From NCBI GenBank assembly GCA_032358255.1, contig JAULBX010027019.1, positions 1 through 41,140 of the forward strand: a stretch of 41,140 bases of DNA. Reading direction: 5' to 3'. This stretch comes from Heterotrichella gracilis. Its lineage: Eukaryota; Sar; Xanthophyceae; Tribonematales; Xanthonemataceae. The notes beneath the pieces were generated by a model, which was not told the origin of the DNA, did no database searches, and saw only the letters and a program-made list of their open reading frames with translations. Positions 31,850 to 41,140 of this stretch are shown here, piece after piece (positions within the stretch are counted from its first letter, which is position 1; the number at the start of each line of letters is the position of its first letter). The position numbers and the translations under genes were made by a program.

Positions 31850-33511
31850 GCCCCCCCGCAGATTCATGAAATCAAGCCGCCCCGCATGTTGGACATCAGC
31901 TATCCTTTGCAGCAGCCGTGCAGGGCAACAGCAACTCTACTAAAGTAAGTGTGGGGCGAAATGCTCCAAAACCTGTAGGGCAGCTTGAGGCCACCCCCCG
32001 CCAAGGCGAAAATGAACCCCCACGATCTATCACCCTGGATTTTGGACCCCAGCAGCCCTCCAGGATTGATTGGCAATATGCAGCTACAGCATGAGTAGAC
32101 GATGCCAGCAGCCCTACAGATGTATGGGACCCAACAGCAACCCTGCAGGGTTAGTGGAGGGTCGAGCAAACAGGGAAGCATGCGTATGGTGGAGGGAGGG
32201 AGGGGGGGGGTGCATAGGCCCGTCACATGTGAAACCCTGTTGCCCCGCGCAAGCCCCACATGACATATTTCAGGGCATATGCGCATGCAACAAAGGGTGG
32301 AAGCGTTCTCAGGAGAAGCCTTCTGGCTTTTTCTGAGCAGCAAAGTATGAGCTGTCAATGAGTCGCCTTGAAATCATGCTTTCAGGCATTTTTCACGCTT
32401 GTTTTTCTCTCCTGATTCGCTCATTTTTTCCACGGCAGCTGCGCAATAGACACAACGCATCTGGTGTGCTTTGATTCGCCATTCTCCAGCTGAGGTTGCC
32501 GCGTTACGTAACACATCGGTTGTTTTTCTGGACACACTACTAGGTTAATGCTTGCTCATGCTGCGATGCATTCAGCGAGGGTGGTACCACCCTACCTTAT
32601 TATTATAATATGCAGGCTCAGTCACAGGCAGTGGATGCAGTACAGTGGCGCACCTCGTGCAGGCGTGCACGCGCCCATGGTGTTTATGGTGTATGGTTTA
32701 GGGTTTACAATTAGGGTGACGTGGCACAGCAGAAACACACCCCACCTTAGAATTGTAGGGTGGGTTGTCAGTGGCATTAGCCCTGTGCGGCAATGCGCAT
32801 TTAGTGGGCTGCTGTGTTTGTGCACTGTGGGTGGCCTGATTCCAATCCCGCCTACCTATGATGTGAGTACCAAAAGTTTCGGAATGAATGTAACATGCAA
32901 ACTTGTGGTACACCATGGTACAGCTCGTATGAAAGTCACCGTGCACAAGGACACCACTAATTGTGAGACCATTCAAGATACACCATTGCCCACTGGCTGT
33001 GCACGGCACGCAAGTATATATGTTTTTATTGTATTTATTATTAACTATAATTAAATATGTTTTTTCTTTCATTTTGTGGCCGATGCATGCAAAATGCATG
33101 CAAGCTTTCCATGCCTACATTGTCCGCCTCAAAACCGTTAAAACGTTGCCGTAACTATTAGTCTTAAAGATACGCCACGCTCAATCGTTCAACTGGCCTT
33201 GTGGATGGGTGGGGTGCATACCGCTTCCCTTTGCAAGTCGGCATTGTCAACACAATAGTTTTGTCCAAACAAACACCTGCGCGCGCGGGCTGCAACCACG
33301 CAAACAATTGACCCTTTCAGCTGGAAGGGTGTGGAATAGAAACATAAGAAACACTATAAATAGCACTTTGTAACGCTTCGTGCACAGCTGTGTGAGCGCA
33401 CAGACCCACCTCGAGGCGCAGCAACCCAGATGCACGCACCCTGCAGGTAGCTTTCAAGCTTGAGGTTCAGGGCCCCAAATCCGACCCCTGCTTTCTTTCA
33501 AAAACGCCCCA
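31850..33511. other. Intergenic between the xylanase and the small TATA-box gene
   Basis: About 31970-32145 holds two decayed copies of the xylanase 3' end and 3' flank (agcccacccccgccaag-type and ccagcagccct-type words). The rest contains no supported gene. The part from about 32930 to 33470 is the likely promoter and leader of the next gene and has a diverged copy at 34980-35530. Confidence 0.6.
33354..33363 (+). promoter_or_regulatory. Probable TATA box of the small gene
   Basis: ctataaatag lies 148-158 bases upstream of ATG 33512. A transcription start about 30 bases downstream would give a leader of about 120 bases. In the duplicated segment at about 35435 the same place reads gttgaatag, losing the TATA core. 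Confidence 0.6.
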
Positions 33512-34255
33512 ATGGAGAGAAGCATGCTTGTGCAAGCCCTGCTCCGGCGCTGCCGGGGGGAGGTGAGCAGCCAGGAGGTGACAAGCGTCATCCTAGCAAT
33601 AATGCACGAGCCCGCGTGGTACCTGGAGGACCTCGGGGAATTCTCAGACCAACAGCTCCTCGGCGTCCTCCGAGATATCGCAAAAAGTAAGCCCTGTTGC
33701 ACTTGCAAAAAAGTGCTGGGTTGTTTTCTGGAGTGACTGCCAGTGTTGGTATTGCCTGCGGGTGCACCCACTTTTAAATATGGTAGTTTAGGGAAGCTTA
33801 AGGTGAGCAATGGTTGACACAGCAACTACAGGTATACTGACCACTTGCATGGCTCAGGCCTCCCATATGCACCCTGGTGCCTTCCTTTACACTCAACCAT
33901 GTCAACCCTGTTTGCAGAGGGACCCGCAGGGGGATCCTTTAGATCCTTGGCGGGGCCCTGGCCACCGCAGGGGGGACCGCCGCCACCACCACCGGGCGTC
34001 GCTCAGGAGGCCTTGGGGGCCGCCGTCCAGAAGGTGGGAGACAGGTTGGACGCCGCACTGGAAGCTGCAGTGGACAAGATAGGGGCAAGGTTCCAGGCGG
34101 CCGTGGACAAAATAGGGTATAGGTTCGAGCTCGAGGAGGAGATAGGGGCGAAGATCCTGATGGCTGTGACCACACTGGGGGACAAGTTGGAGGCCCACCT
34201 CCAGGCAATGGGCACCACCCTGGGGCTTATCCACGAAGAGCTGAGGAAAAGGTGA
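33512..34255 (+). CDS. Small unrecognised helical protein, 170 residues, two exons
   Basis: Exon 1 (33512-33686) starts MERSMLVQALLRRCRGEV and is predicted helical, ending DIAK. Exon 2 (33918-34255) joins in phase 1 to give KKGPAGGSFRSLAGPW. A poly-Pro hinge (GGPPPPPPG) follows, then an amphipathic C-terminal helix containing a short repeat: AAVQKVGDRL, AAVDKIGARFQ, AAVDKIGYRFE. Heptad-like segments to LIHEELRKR come next, with TGA at 34253. No signal peptide or membrane segment is seen. The architecture suggests a coiled-coil or membrane-surface-binding protein, but I recognise no family and assign no function. The AAAAG|gtgagc context at the stop could instead be a donor leading to a further exon. 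A TATA-like box and a duplicated promoter region support real expression. Confidence 0.55.
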
Positions 34256-34384
34256 GCATGTGGGTGGGCTGTGAGTAGCGCATATTTTTGTGTGGTTTAT
34301 CGCAGTATGGACGGGTGTAGCAGGAACAGCCATCATTATGGGCGGGTCGTTTTGGGTAGACCCAAAACGGCAAGCGGTGGGTCA

Positions 34385-34940
34385 TGCTGGGTTGTGCAGA
34401 CAGGGTTGGTGGGTGTCGCGGCTTGTGCTGGCCCACACACGTAGACACAAATGTAGACACAAATGCAGGACCCTCTGTAGGGTTCGAGTGCGTCATTGCG
34501 CCTCGCTGCACAGCTGTTGCCTCCTCAAGCCCACCCCATCCCCTACCCCCCCACCCCTTGTCCCCACAGGTGAAGGGTTTCTGGATGCGGGGATTCTGGG
34601 ACGGGGACCGTTGGATGGCGAATGCCAACACTAACGCTAAACCATAAACCCATAGACAAGACCTGCACGGCTCCAAACAGGTTTTTTCAACGCCCTGTTG
34701 CCTAACAACTCACCCCCCCACCCCCCACCATTGTCCCGCAGGCCCCTTGCAAAGGCGTCTGGATGTGAAGATTCTGGGACGGGGACCATTGGATAGAAGA
34801 CAGGGGATTTTCAACACGGACGGCACCCAAAATACTCAGGATACGTGGTCACCGTGCTGTGATTACAAAATGAGGGCACCTGCATCTTGGATACCAGCCC
34901 TGGCACAACACCAGCGGGGCCAACGGGGTTGAATATGTAC
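34385..34940 (+). pseudogene. Dead copies of the xylanase last intron end and last exon
   Basis: 34385-34569 matches xylanase intron 11 (words gcagacagg, aaatgcaggaccctctgt, cctcctcaagccc). It is followed by a gtccccacag acceptor and GVKGFWMRGFWDGDRW. A second copy at 34748-34940 repeats [20 protein letters not shown] and on to the PATTPAGV region, with an in-frame stop and frameshifts. No upstream GH10 exons accompany them. Confidence 0.85.
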
Positions 34941-35530
34941 AGTTGTCTGTGGACCCTGCAAGTAGACTGAGTGGACCTTTTGTTTCTTTCTTTGTTCTAC
35001 CAGCTGTGAGACCATGCTTGATACACAGTTGCGCACTAGGTGTGCACGGCAAGCAAAGGTCTGGAGAAGAGTACTTAGTGTAATACAGTGAACGCAAGAA
35101 ACAAAGAAACAGAATTCGAAATTATAAGTATGTGGCCGCAGAACAATATTATATTGTTTTGACTGTATTTCTTTTCATTTTGTGGCCGATGCATGCAACC
35201 AATTGCTTGCACAAATCTTTATTGCCTATTTGTCCAACCTAAACCGTCAAAACGATGCCGTAATCAATTCTGCAGCTGTTCTCGTGCGACTAGCCCTGTG
35301 GGTTGGTTGAGGTGCTTACATCTTGCCTTTGCATGTGGGCTTAGTCAGCATAGGACTGACCAACGCACCCTGTTGGAGACTCCAACCACGCACATAGGTG
35401 ACGCTGAGGGCTGGAAGGGTGCTGTCTAGACACGTTGAATAGCACTCTGTAGTGCTCCGTGCACAGCTGTGTCAGCGCACAGACCAACCTCTTAGGAGCA
35501 TTCAGATGGATGCACACAGGTAGCTGTCAA
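34385..35530 (+). repeat. Diverged segmental duplication of 31340-33460
   Basis: The same order (xylanase intron 11 end, last exon, spacer, promoter/leader of the small gene) recurs 2-3 kb downstream. Matching words include cattttgtggccgatgcatg (33070 and 35176), tgtgcacggca.gcaa (about 33000 and 35040) and gtgcacagctgtgt.agcgca (about 33380 and 35459). The spacer is shortened and the small gene's coding part is not recognisable after 35530. Confidence 0.8.
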
Positions 35531-37249
35531 GAACGCTGCAAAACAGCATACCCACGCTGCAAAAAAGGGTGTTGCAGCACTCCACTTGTGTTCTGGGTTC
35601 ACGAACAATACCTTTTCAACCTCGAAGGCCGTAGTGCGTCAACCCAGAAGCATGCTCGCTTACTACTGCCACATGTATGCTCGCCGCCGTTTTGGCGCCG
35701 CAAAGGTTTTCTCTGCAGCTCTGTGGTTGCGCCGCCGCTGCCTAAGACGGATACCGTAAACTTCGTAACCAATAAACCAAAATATGCCTATAAACATATG
35801 GAACAGAAGGTGCATGCAAGTGATGTGAATGACTCCCCTGCAAGGATAGGGCAGTTTAGACCCAAACAGGGAAGGGGGAAAGGACCATTGGCTTTGAGCT
35901 ATGTCTGGGGTTTGGAAAGTACTGTAGATTTTATACAGTTTTGAATATTGGTACAACTCACTTCCTAGAAATGTTTTACATAGAACGACACTTGGAGTAT
36001 TTTACTCAAATGCTTTTGGAGGTTTCCTAATCAATCGGTTTCTTACACAATTTCCTACATATATTGATTCCAACTTCGTTGAATTTGAGCACGCCGCAAT
36101 CACATTTTAATGTTCAATGCTGCTGAGCCCAATAGGCAATGGGGAGCCACGAAAACTGGGGTTGCCGTACCGTGAGACTCTCTGAGTACCAACCATTTTA
36201 TTGAACGTGCTCTCGAAAATTATTGCAATGGCCAAGCCAGCTGGAAAAAGCTGTACACTATCAGCTGCCAAGAGCTTAATTTACTACAACAAAAACACAA
36301 TACGGCGAGGCTGGCAATTGCGAGTGCATTGCTGCCGGAAAACTGGCGTCATTCTGGTTTAAAACAAACACGAGCAAACGCAAGCTATTATATGCTCCTC
36401 ACACCTCAAAAACTTGGAAAACAACCTGTCAGCAACAGCTGAGAGAAAAAGGGGGTTTTATTTAAATGGCATTTGCCGTAATGGACGACGCGGTGACTGG
36501 GGGAGTGATGCAACTTGCAACCCCCAGTGGGCTGCAGCACATGCTGATTATCATACATAAAACTGTGACATCGGAAAACTTAAATCTCCCAATTTAGAAC
36601 TGAAGGGAGGATGCCATGTTGGCAAAAACACAGATAGAGAAATCGCTTGGATATGGAAACTGTGCCTGGCATGGGAATTCTCTCAGGGAATGCTGACCGG
36701 AAACTGATGCTCTAAATTGTGGAAAATGGGCTAGCCGATGCGCAGGTGCATATATATAGTGGCAAATATCTGGGCACCAATTCTTAGCGTAATGCGGGTA
36801 TACTGCAGCATGAAATGATGCTGATGCTACTCTTAAGACGGTGCAGACAAATCTCAGACCATCTGTTTATTGCATTGTATCAAATTGGATATCTCTCGGC
36901 AAATGCGTTGCATACAATTTGTTGAACGAGCAATGTGGAGCCGGTACAGCAAAGCTTGGATTGGGATTGGGGCTAGGGCCCGTCTCGGCAGCAAAAACAG
37001 GTAAAGATTGTGCAAGGGCACTGGAAGGGAATGCGTAAAAAAGCTTGATTTCACTTGCTCCCCTCCCGCAAGACAATACCTGCGGCGGTTCAAGCTACCA
37101 AAAAAATGGCACCCTGTAAGCCATAGAAACAAAACTATGTATGAAGCCCTGTGGGGGAGCCTAGGCTCCTGATTGTTCAGGGTTTATAGGGTTTAGGGTC
37201 CCCTGTGGTGCAGTCCAGGCTAAACCCTTGACCCTAAATTGCCCACGCT
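35531..37249. other. AT-richer intergenic region
   Basis: From about 35940 to 36850 the base composition is visibly more AT-rich than elsewhere in the window. Open frames are short and unconvincing, and I see no RNA gene. A gcatatatatagtgg stretch lies at about 36748-36762. A tagggtttagggtcc tract lies just downstream of the 3' end of the Cys-rich gene (37180-37200). Confidence 0.5.
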
Positions 37250-40200
37250 CTACAGCAGGCGGCGGGATGCGGAGCACCCAGTGCCCGACACGTCATTGAA
37301 CGCCCTAATCTTGACAATGTCGCAGGCTGCACCAGACACCACCCCATCCTTGGACACGCACGCCTTGTAGCCGAAGCAGTTAGCGTCGTTGTTGCATGCC
37401 TGCTGGCAGGAGCAGATGTCCAGGGTGGTCTGCTTGTAGAAGGAGTTGATGGTGATGCCGATGGCGGTGTATTGGAAGCACTGGGAGCCGCGGTACTGGA
37501 GGGGCGGGGGCGGGGGGGTGGCGGGGGGGGAGGGGGACTGGACGGGGGGGGCTGCAGGGGAGGAAAGACACAAGTCAGCATATTCAGCCAGGGGAGTAAG
37601 GTATTGGATTGCAGGGCAGGATGGAAATGAGTCTAGGTAGCGTGGGCCATGCATCATTGCGGTCACATGTAGGCAATATGAATGAAACGCGAGATGATGC
37701 AAGGGCATGTGTTCAGCACAGCTCCAAGCACTCGAGCCCCCAGGCATGCATAGGCATGAAATGGCAAAGGGACTTACGAGGAGAGGCGTCACAGTTGGCG
37801 CCTGTGTTGTCAAACGCATACAGGAGGGTGGTGGTGGCGCAGGCCTTGCGCTTTGCTGCATCATCAGCCCCCGCGATTGTGGTTGCGCAGCGCTTCCTGT
37901 AGTTGCACCTGTCGTCATCCAGACATGCCTTGTAGCAATCGCAGGAGGCGACGCCGTCGTTAGCTGAGATGAGGGAGGCCACTCCGCCCACGTTGGAGGT
38001 GTAGAGGTAGCAGGTATCCTCTGCAAGGGGAGGGAGGGGAAGGGGGGTGAGTGGGGAGGGCAGATGGAGCCAGTGTTTAGGGTTTGCGAATGAGGGTTTG
38101 AGGGGTACGGGTAGCAGGTGTCCTGTGCCGGGGAGGGAGGGGTGGCATGGTGAGGGGGGGGGGTTGGCGGAGAAGGACCAGAGGGGAGAGTGGGGAGAGG
38201 GGAGGGGAGTGTGTGGAAAAGCTACACAACAGGCAAATGAAGCAGGGGTGGCACGGTGAAACCCTACGGCCCTAATGAGCAGACCCCTTTATGGCATGCA
38301 AAAGTGCCCGCTTTGCGCATGAGGAACCCTACAAAAGGGCTTCCAACATCATCGAGGGTTGGGTAGGACACTCACGGTACTTGCTGTACAGGTCCTGGTC
38401 AATGAGGGGTGGGGATGGGGGTGGCGGTGGTGGGCTGGGGGATGGGGGTGGGGATGGTGGGGGCGCGGGGCAGGCTGAGTTGGTGGTATCCATGTCCCCA
38501 TAGGAGGGAGAGGCTGTGCAAGCTGATGAGGTTGTGGTGTCGCTGCAGTAGCGCCGGGTGACGCAGTTGGGGTCTGCCAGGCAGGTGGTGTAGCACCTGT
38601 GAAACGGGGAGGAAAGGGTCCCATCAGTGGGGTGGGTTGGTGGGGGATTTGTTGGTGGGGGGGAGCAAGGGTTACAGGTTGAGAAGAACGACATATGCCC
38701 CAGACCTGAACCCTGTAGGGAGGGTAACAGGCTGAGTGGGGCAGGTAGGACAATAAAAAAACCTGTGCGGAGGTTGTGCGGCAGGCGCAACACATGGGAC
38801 AGGTGTGCTGTACAAGGCGCCTTAGGGTTTAAGATTTAATGTTTAGAGTCTGTGCAGCATAGACAGCACAAGGCGCTGGGTGGGGGGTTTAACACCTACC
38901 AAACTTTGTTAGCGTCCGAGGGCCCTGTTTAGGATGTAGGGTTTAGGGTATAAAGTTTAGGGTAGCACTTGCAAGCACTTGTTGGCGTCCGAGGGCCCTG
39001 TTTAGGATGTAGGGGTTAGGGTATAAAGTTTAGGGTAGCACTTACGAGCACTTGTTGGCGTCCTCAGATCCAGCAGACATGATGGTAGTGAGGTAGTTCT
39101 TTGCCTTCACGTCGTACATCACGCAGCGGGTGCCCCAGCCGTTGGCCTGCACGCCGCGTGGGGGGGGGCTGGGGGAGGGGGGGGGAGGGGCTGCAGGCAA
39201 AGGGGGAGGAATGGTCAGTTGGTTGGTTCGTGGGAAGCCAAATGGGCGATCGAGCAGGCTGATCAAAGAACGCATTCAACAGGAAACCAAACAGGAGATT
39301 TGCCAAGTGCTTCATGGGAAGGCAATGAGGCAAATCAAGATATCAATTGCTATCAGTTGCCTGCGGACGACGACCTCAGGTACCAGGGTTTACGGTTTAT
39401 GGCCTAGGGTTTTAGGGTATTATCCAAAACTTACATGGCGGGCTCTGGCAGTTTGCGCCTGCGGAGGAAGCTTCCGGCACCAGCGTCTTGCGCATGCAGT
39501 CCTTGTCGTTGGTTCCAGAGTCACAGAAGGTGCGGAACTGGCAGGCATCGAGGTTGGCGCACTCTGCAAAGCACTGGCAAGAGAAGCCAATGACTGCTCC
39601 TGAGGTCCCGACATCGATCGAGGTGATGAGGGCTTGGTTTGCATCGAAGAGGTTGCAGCGCTCGTACATGCGGGGTGGGGGCGGGGAGGGCGGGGGCGGC
39701 GGGGGGGAGGGGGAGGGGGGAGGGCCTGCAAGGAAGGTGGGAGGAGCCAATGAGCATTTGGGTGACATATTGGTTATTTAGGGGTATGTTAGAGGGCATT
39801 GGGACCATTGCCGTATGCACAGACAAAACCTGCTGTCAGCCATTCACCAATACGCAGTTTGTAACCAGGACAATTTTTACCCCGAATTTTGGCACACAGG
39901 ACACATGCGCACTTAGACAGAAGTGGGCAGGCTAGGGTTTTAGGGGTTCACTCACTTGGGGCGCGGGGCAGTTTGCCCCCATGTTGTCGTAGCCACGGCG
40001 CAGGGATACCAGCTTTAAAGTTGACAATATAGGGTTTAGGGGTTTTACGTACTTGGTGGTGCGGGGCAGTTTGCCCCCGTGTTGTCGTAGTCGCGGCGCA
40101 GGGACACCAGGGCGCAGTCGCGGGGCATCATCCCGATGGGGCAGAACCTGCGGTAGTTGCAGCTGTCCTCTGCCACGCAGGCATCGGAGCACTGGCAGGG

Positions 40201-41140
40201 GGTGGTGGCTGCTGAGAAGATGCCTCCAGAGATGCCGGTACCCACGGCGGGGGTGCCCGGGGCGTCAAACATGTAGCAGGTGCCGACTGCATGGGGGGGA
40301 GGGAGGGTTGTGGGTGGGGAGAGACCCTTAGGGTAATGAGAAGGGCGGTGTGCTTGCTGCGGCTGCTACAGGTGGGGATGGCGGTGGTGATATTGGTGGT
40401 GGTTCTGGTGGTGGTGGTGCTGGTGGCAACAGTGCTAATGGTGGTGGTGACAGTGGTGATGACGGTGGCGGTGGAGGTGAAAAGGTGGCGGCAGTGGTGG
40501 TGGTGCTGGTGCTGGTGGTGACAGTGGTGGTGGTGGTGGTGGAACGTACCAGAGAGGGCCAGCACCGGTGGGGACGGGGAGGGTGGCGGTGGTGGGGATG
40601 GGGATGGTGGCGGGGATGGTGGGGCTGGGCAGGCTCCCGCCATGTTGACATCAGCGGTGAGGCCTATGAGCTGGCATGCCCTAGCGGTGACGCCGGCTGC
40701 ACAGAAGCGGCGGAACCTGGGGACAGGCACACAATACAATAAATAAATGAATCTAAATTTGTAAATATAAATGAAACAAATGATTCATCCATATGATATT
40801 ACCGTAATTCGGCGAATAAATTATGCAATGATATTCATTTAAAGAGGATACATTCCTTACGTGCAGGTGGCAATATCATCGAGACAGGAGTGAGCATCCA
40901 GAATAATCACAACAATATTTAATTCATTCACAATTATTCAATTCATCATTTAAACTACATATCATTCCTTACTTGCAGGCAGCGATGTCATCTAGGCAGG
41001 AGTGGTAGCAATCGCACGCGGGGAGGGGAGCTCCGGTGCTTTCAATGGTGCTGATGAAGGAATCTGGGCCAATTGAGTTCTGGCTGAAGGTCCAGCAGCG
41101 ATCAGCGGTTGCCGCATTGGCGTCGAGTGGGGGTGGGGGT
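37250..41140 (-). CDS. Secreted/wall protein of repeated Cys-rich modules and Ser-Pro linkers, 5' end outside the window
   Basis: Minus-strand exons: 41140(partial)-40973, 40716-40550, 40286-40053, 39725-39435, 39190-39046, 38596-38376, 38020-37778 and 37551-37250; phases agree throughout. At least six homologous modules of about 75-95 residues are present. Each opens with [RTQ]C-x-x-[FY] (RCWTF, TCYMF, RCNLF, RCVMY, TCYLY, QCFQY). Each then has a C-x-C-x3-C-x4-[DN]-x2-C cluster (CQCSDACVAEDSC, CDCYKACLDDDRC, CSCQQACNNDANC), a YR-x-F/R-C element and often a NTGANC-type end. Ser-Pro/poly-Pro linkers (PPSPSPPPPPPSPP) separate several modules. The spacing resembles a compact PAN/apple-like fold, but I do not claim that family. 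SP linkers are typical of hydroxyproline-rich wall glycoproteins of green algae, suggesting an extracellular location. The protein ends SASRRLL with TAG. Confidence 0.85.
38894..39065 (-). repeat. Three-copy array of a Cys-rich gene exon 3' end
   Basis: The block encoding DANKC with its donor and gagggccctgtttagga-type filler recurs with a period of about 71-74 bp, at roughly 38894, 38966 and 39040 (real). Between units lie tagggtttagggtataaagtttaggg tracts. Confidence 0.85.
39951..40112 (-). repeat. Duplicated 3' end of the exon at 40286-40053
   Basis: The block encoding LVSLRRDYDNTGANCPAP plus a gtacgt/gtgagt donor occurs at 40043-40112 (real) and about 39951-40015 (copy, GYDNM in place of DYDNT). 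Confidence 0.88.
40368..40548. repeat. GGT/GTG-rich microsatellite in an intron of the Cys-rich gene
   Basis: About 180 bases of imperfect ggtggt/gtggtga triplets fill the intron immediately after the exon ending at 40550. Confidence 0.85.
40740..41015 (-). repeat. AT-rich intron with a copy of the upstream exon's 3' end
   Basis: 40740-40970 is strongly AT-rich (attcattt and aataaat words), unlike the other introns. Within it 40858-40896 repeats the end of the exon encoding HSCLDDIAACK with its gtaagg donor; the real exon end is at 40973. Confidence 0.8.

Noticed and set aside
34385..35530. Segment considered as a transposable element
   Set aside because: No terminal inverted repeats, target-site duplication or transposase are seen; its content matches neighbouring gene segments in the same order.
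35459..35944. 161-residue plus-strand frame as a gene
   Set aside because: It starts from a non-ATG codon, has no recognisable motifs and begins inside the duplicated leader region.
40128..40739. His/Thr-rich 203-residue minus-strand frame
   Set aside because: It reads through a GGT microsatellite intron, and its later part is out of frame with the real module exon at 40286-40053.

Overview
This window looks like nuclear DNA of a green alga (Chlorophyta or a prasinophyte-grade relative). It is GC-rich and every recognisable gene is split by GT-AG introns. It carries a plant-type vacuolar sorting receptor with a Tyr-based tail signal, wall-type proteins with Ser-Pro/poly-Pro linkers, and many short TTTAGGG-type tracts inside introns. 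I cannot name the species from sequence alone.

Layout, left to right. (1) 29-1476 (+): 3' part of an ArsH-type NADPH-dependent FMN reductase. (2) 3748-5939 (-): complete 4-exon gene for an unrecognised 431-residue protein. (3) 7118-8740 (-): SLX9-like ribosome biogenesis factor, 5' end unresolved. (4) 9750-15266 (+): 9-exon vacuolar sorting receptor (VSR). (5) 16752-17567 (+): small F-box-like protein. (6) 18178-22613 (-): histone acetyltransferase HAT1, 7 exons. (7) 24019-31849 (+): secreted GH10 endo-1,4-beta-xylanase, 12 exons, with extensin-like linkers and two beta-sandwich (CBM-like) regions. (8) 33512-34255 (+): small unrecognised two-exon gene with a TATA box. (9) 34385-35530: diverged segmental copy holding a dead fragment of the xylanase's last exon and a copy of the small gene's promoter region. 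(10) 37250 to beyond 41140 (-): secreted or wall protein of repeated Cys-rich modules joined by Ser-Pro linkers.

The genes do not form an operon or obvious pathway; this is an ordinary mixed stretch of algal chromosome. The VSR (soluble cargo sorting), the xylanase and the Cys-rich/SP protein (secreted) share the endomembrane route. HAT1, SLX9 and the F-box protein are housekeeping or regulatory.

The remarkable feature is structural. Nearly every intron contains partial copies of the neighbouring exon's end, each carrying the adjoining splice site and usually embedded in TAGGGTTT-like sequence. Copies of an exon's 5' end, with acceptor, lie upstream of it. Copies of its 3' end, with donor, lie downstream. 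The extreme case is a nine-copy array of one HAT1 exon start (20500-21440, unit 101-116 bp), in which eight lookalike acceptors must be ignored to make HAT1. I regard this splice-junction duplication landscape as the most novel content of the window.
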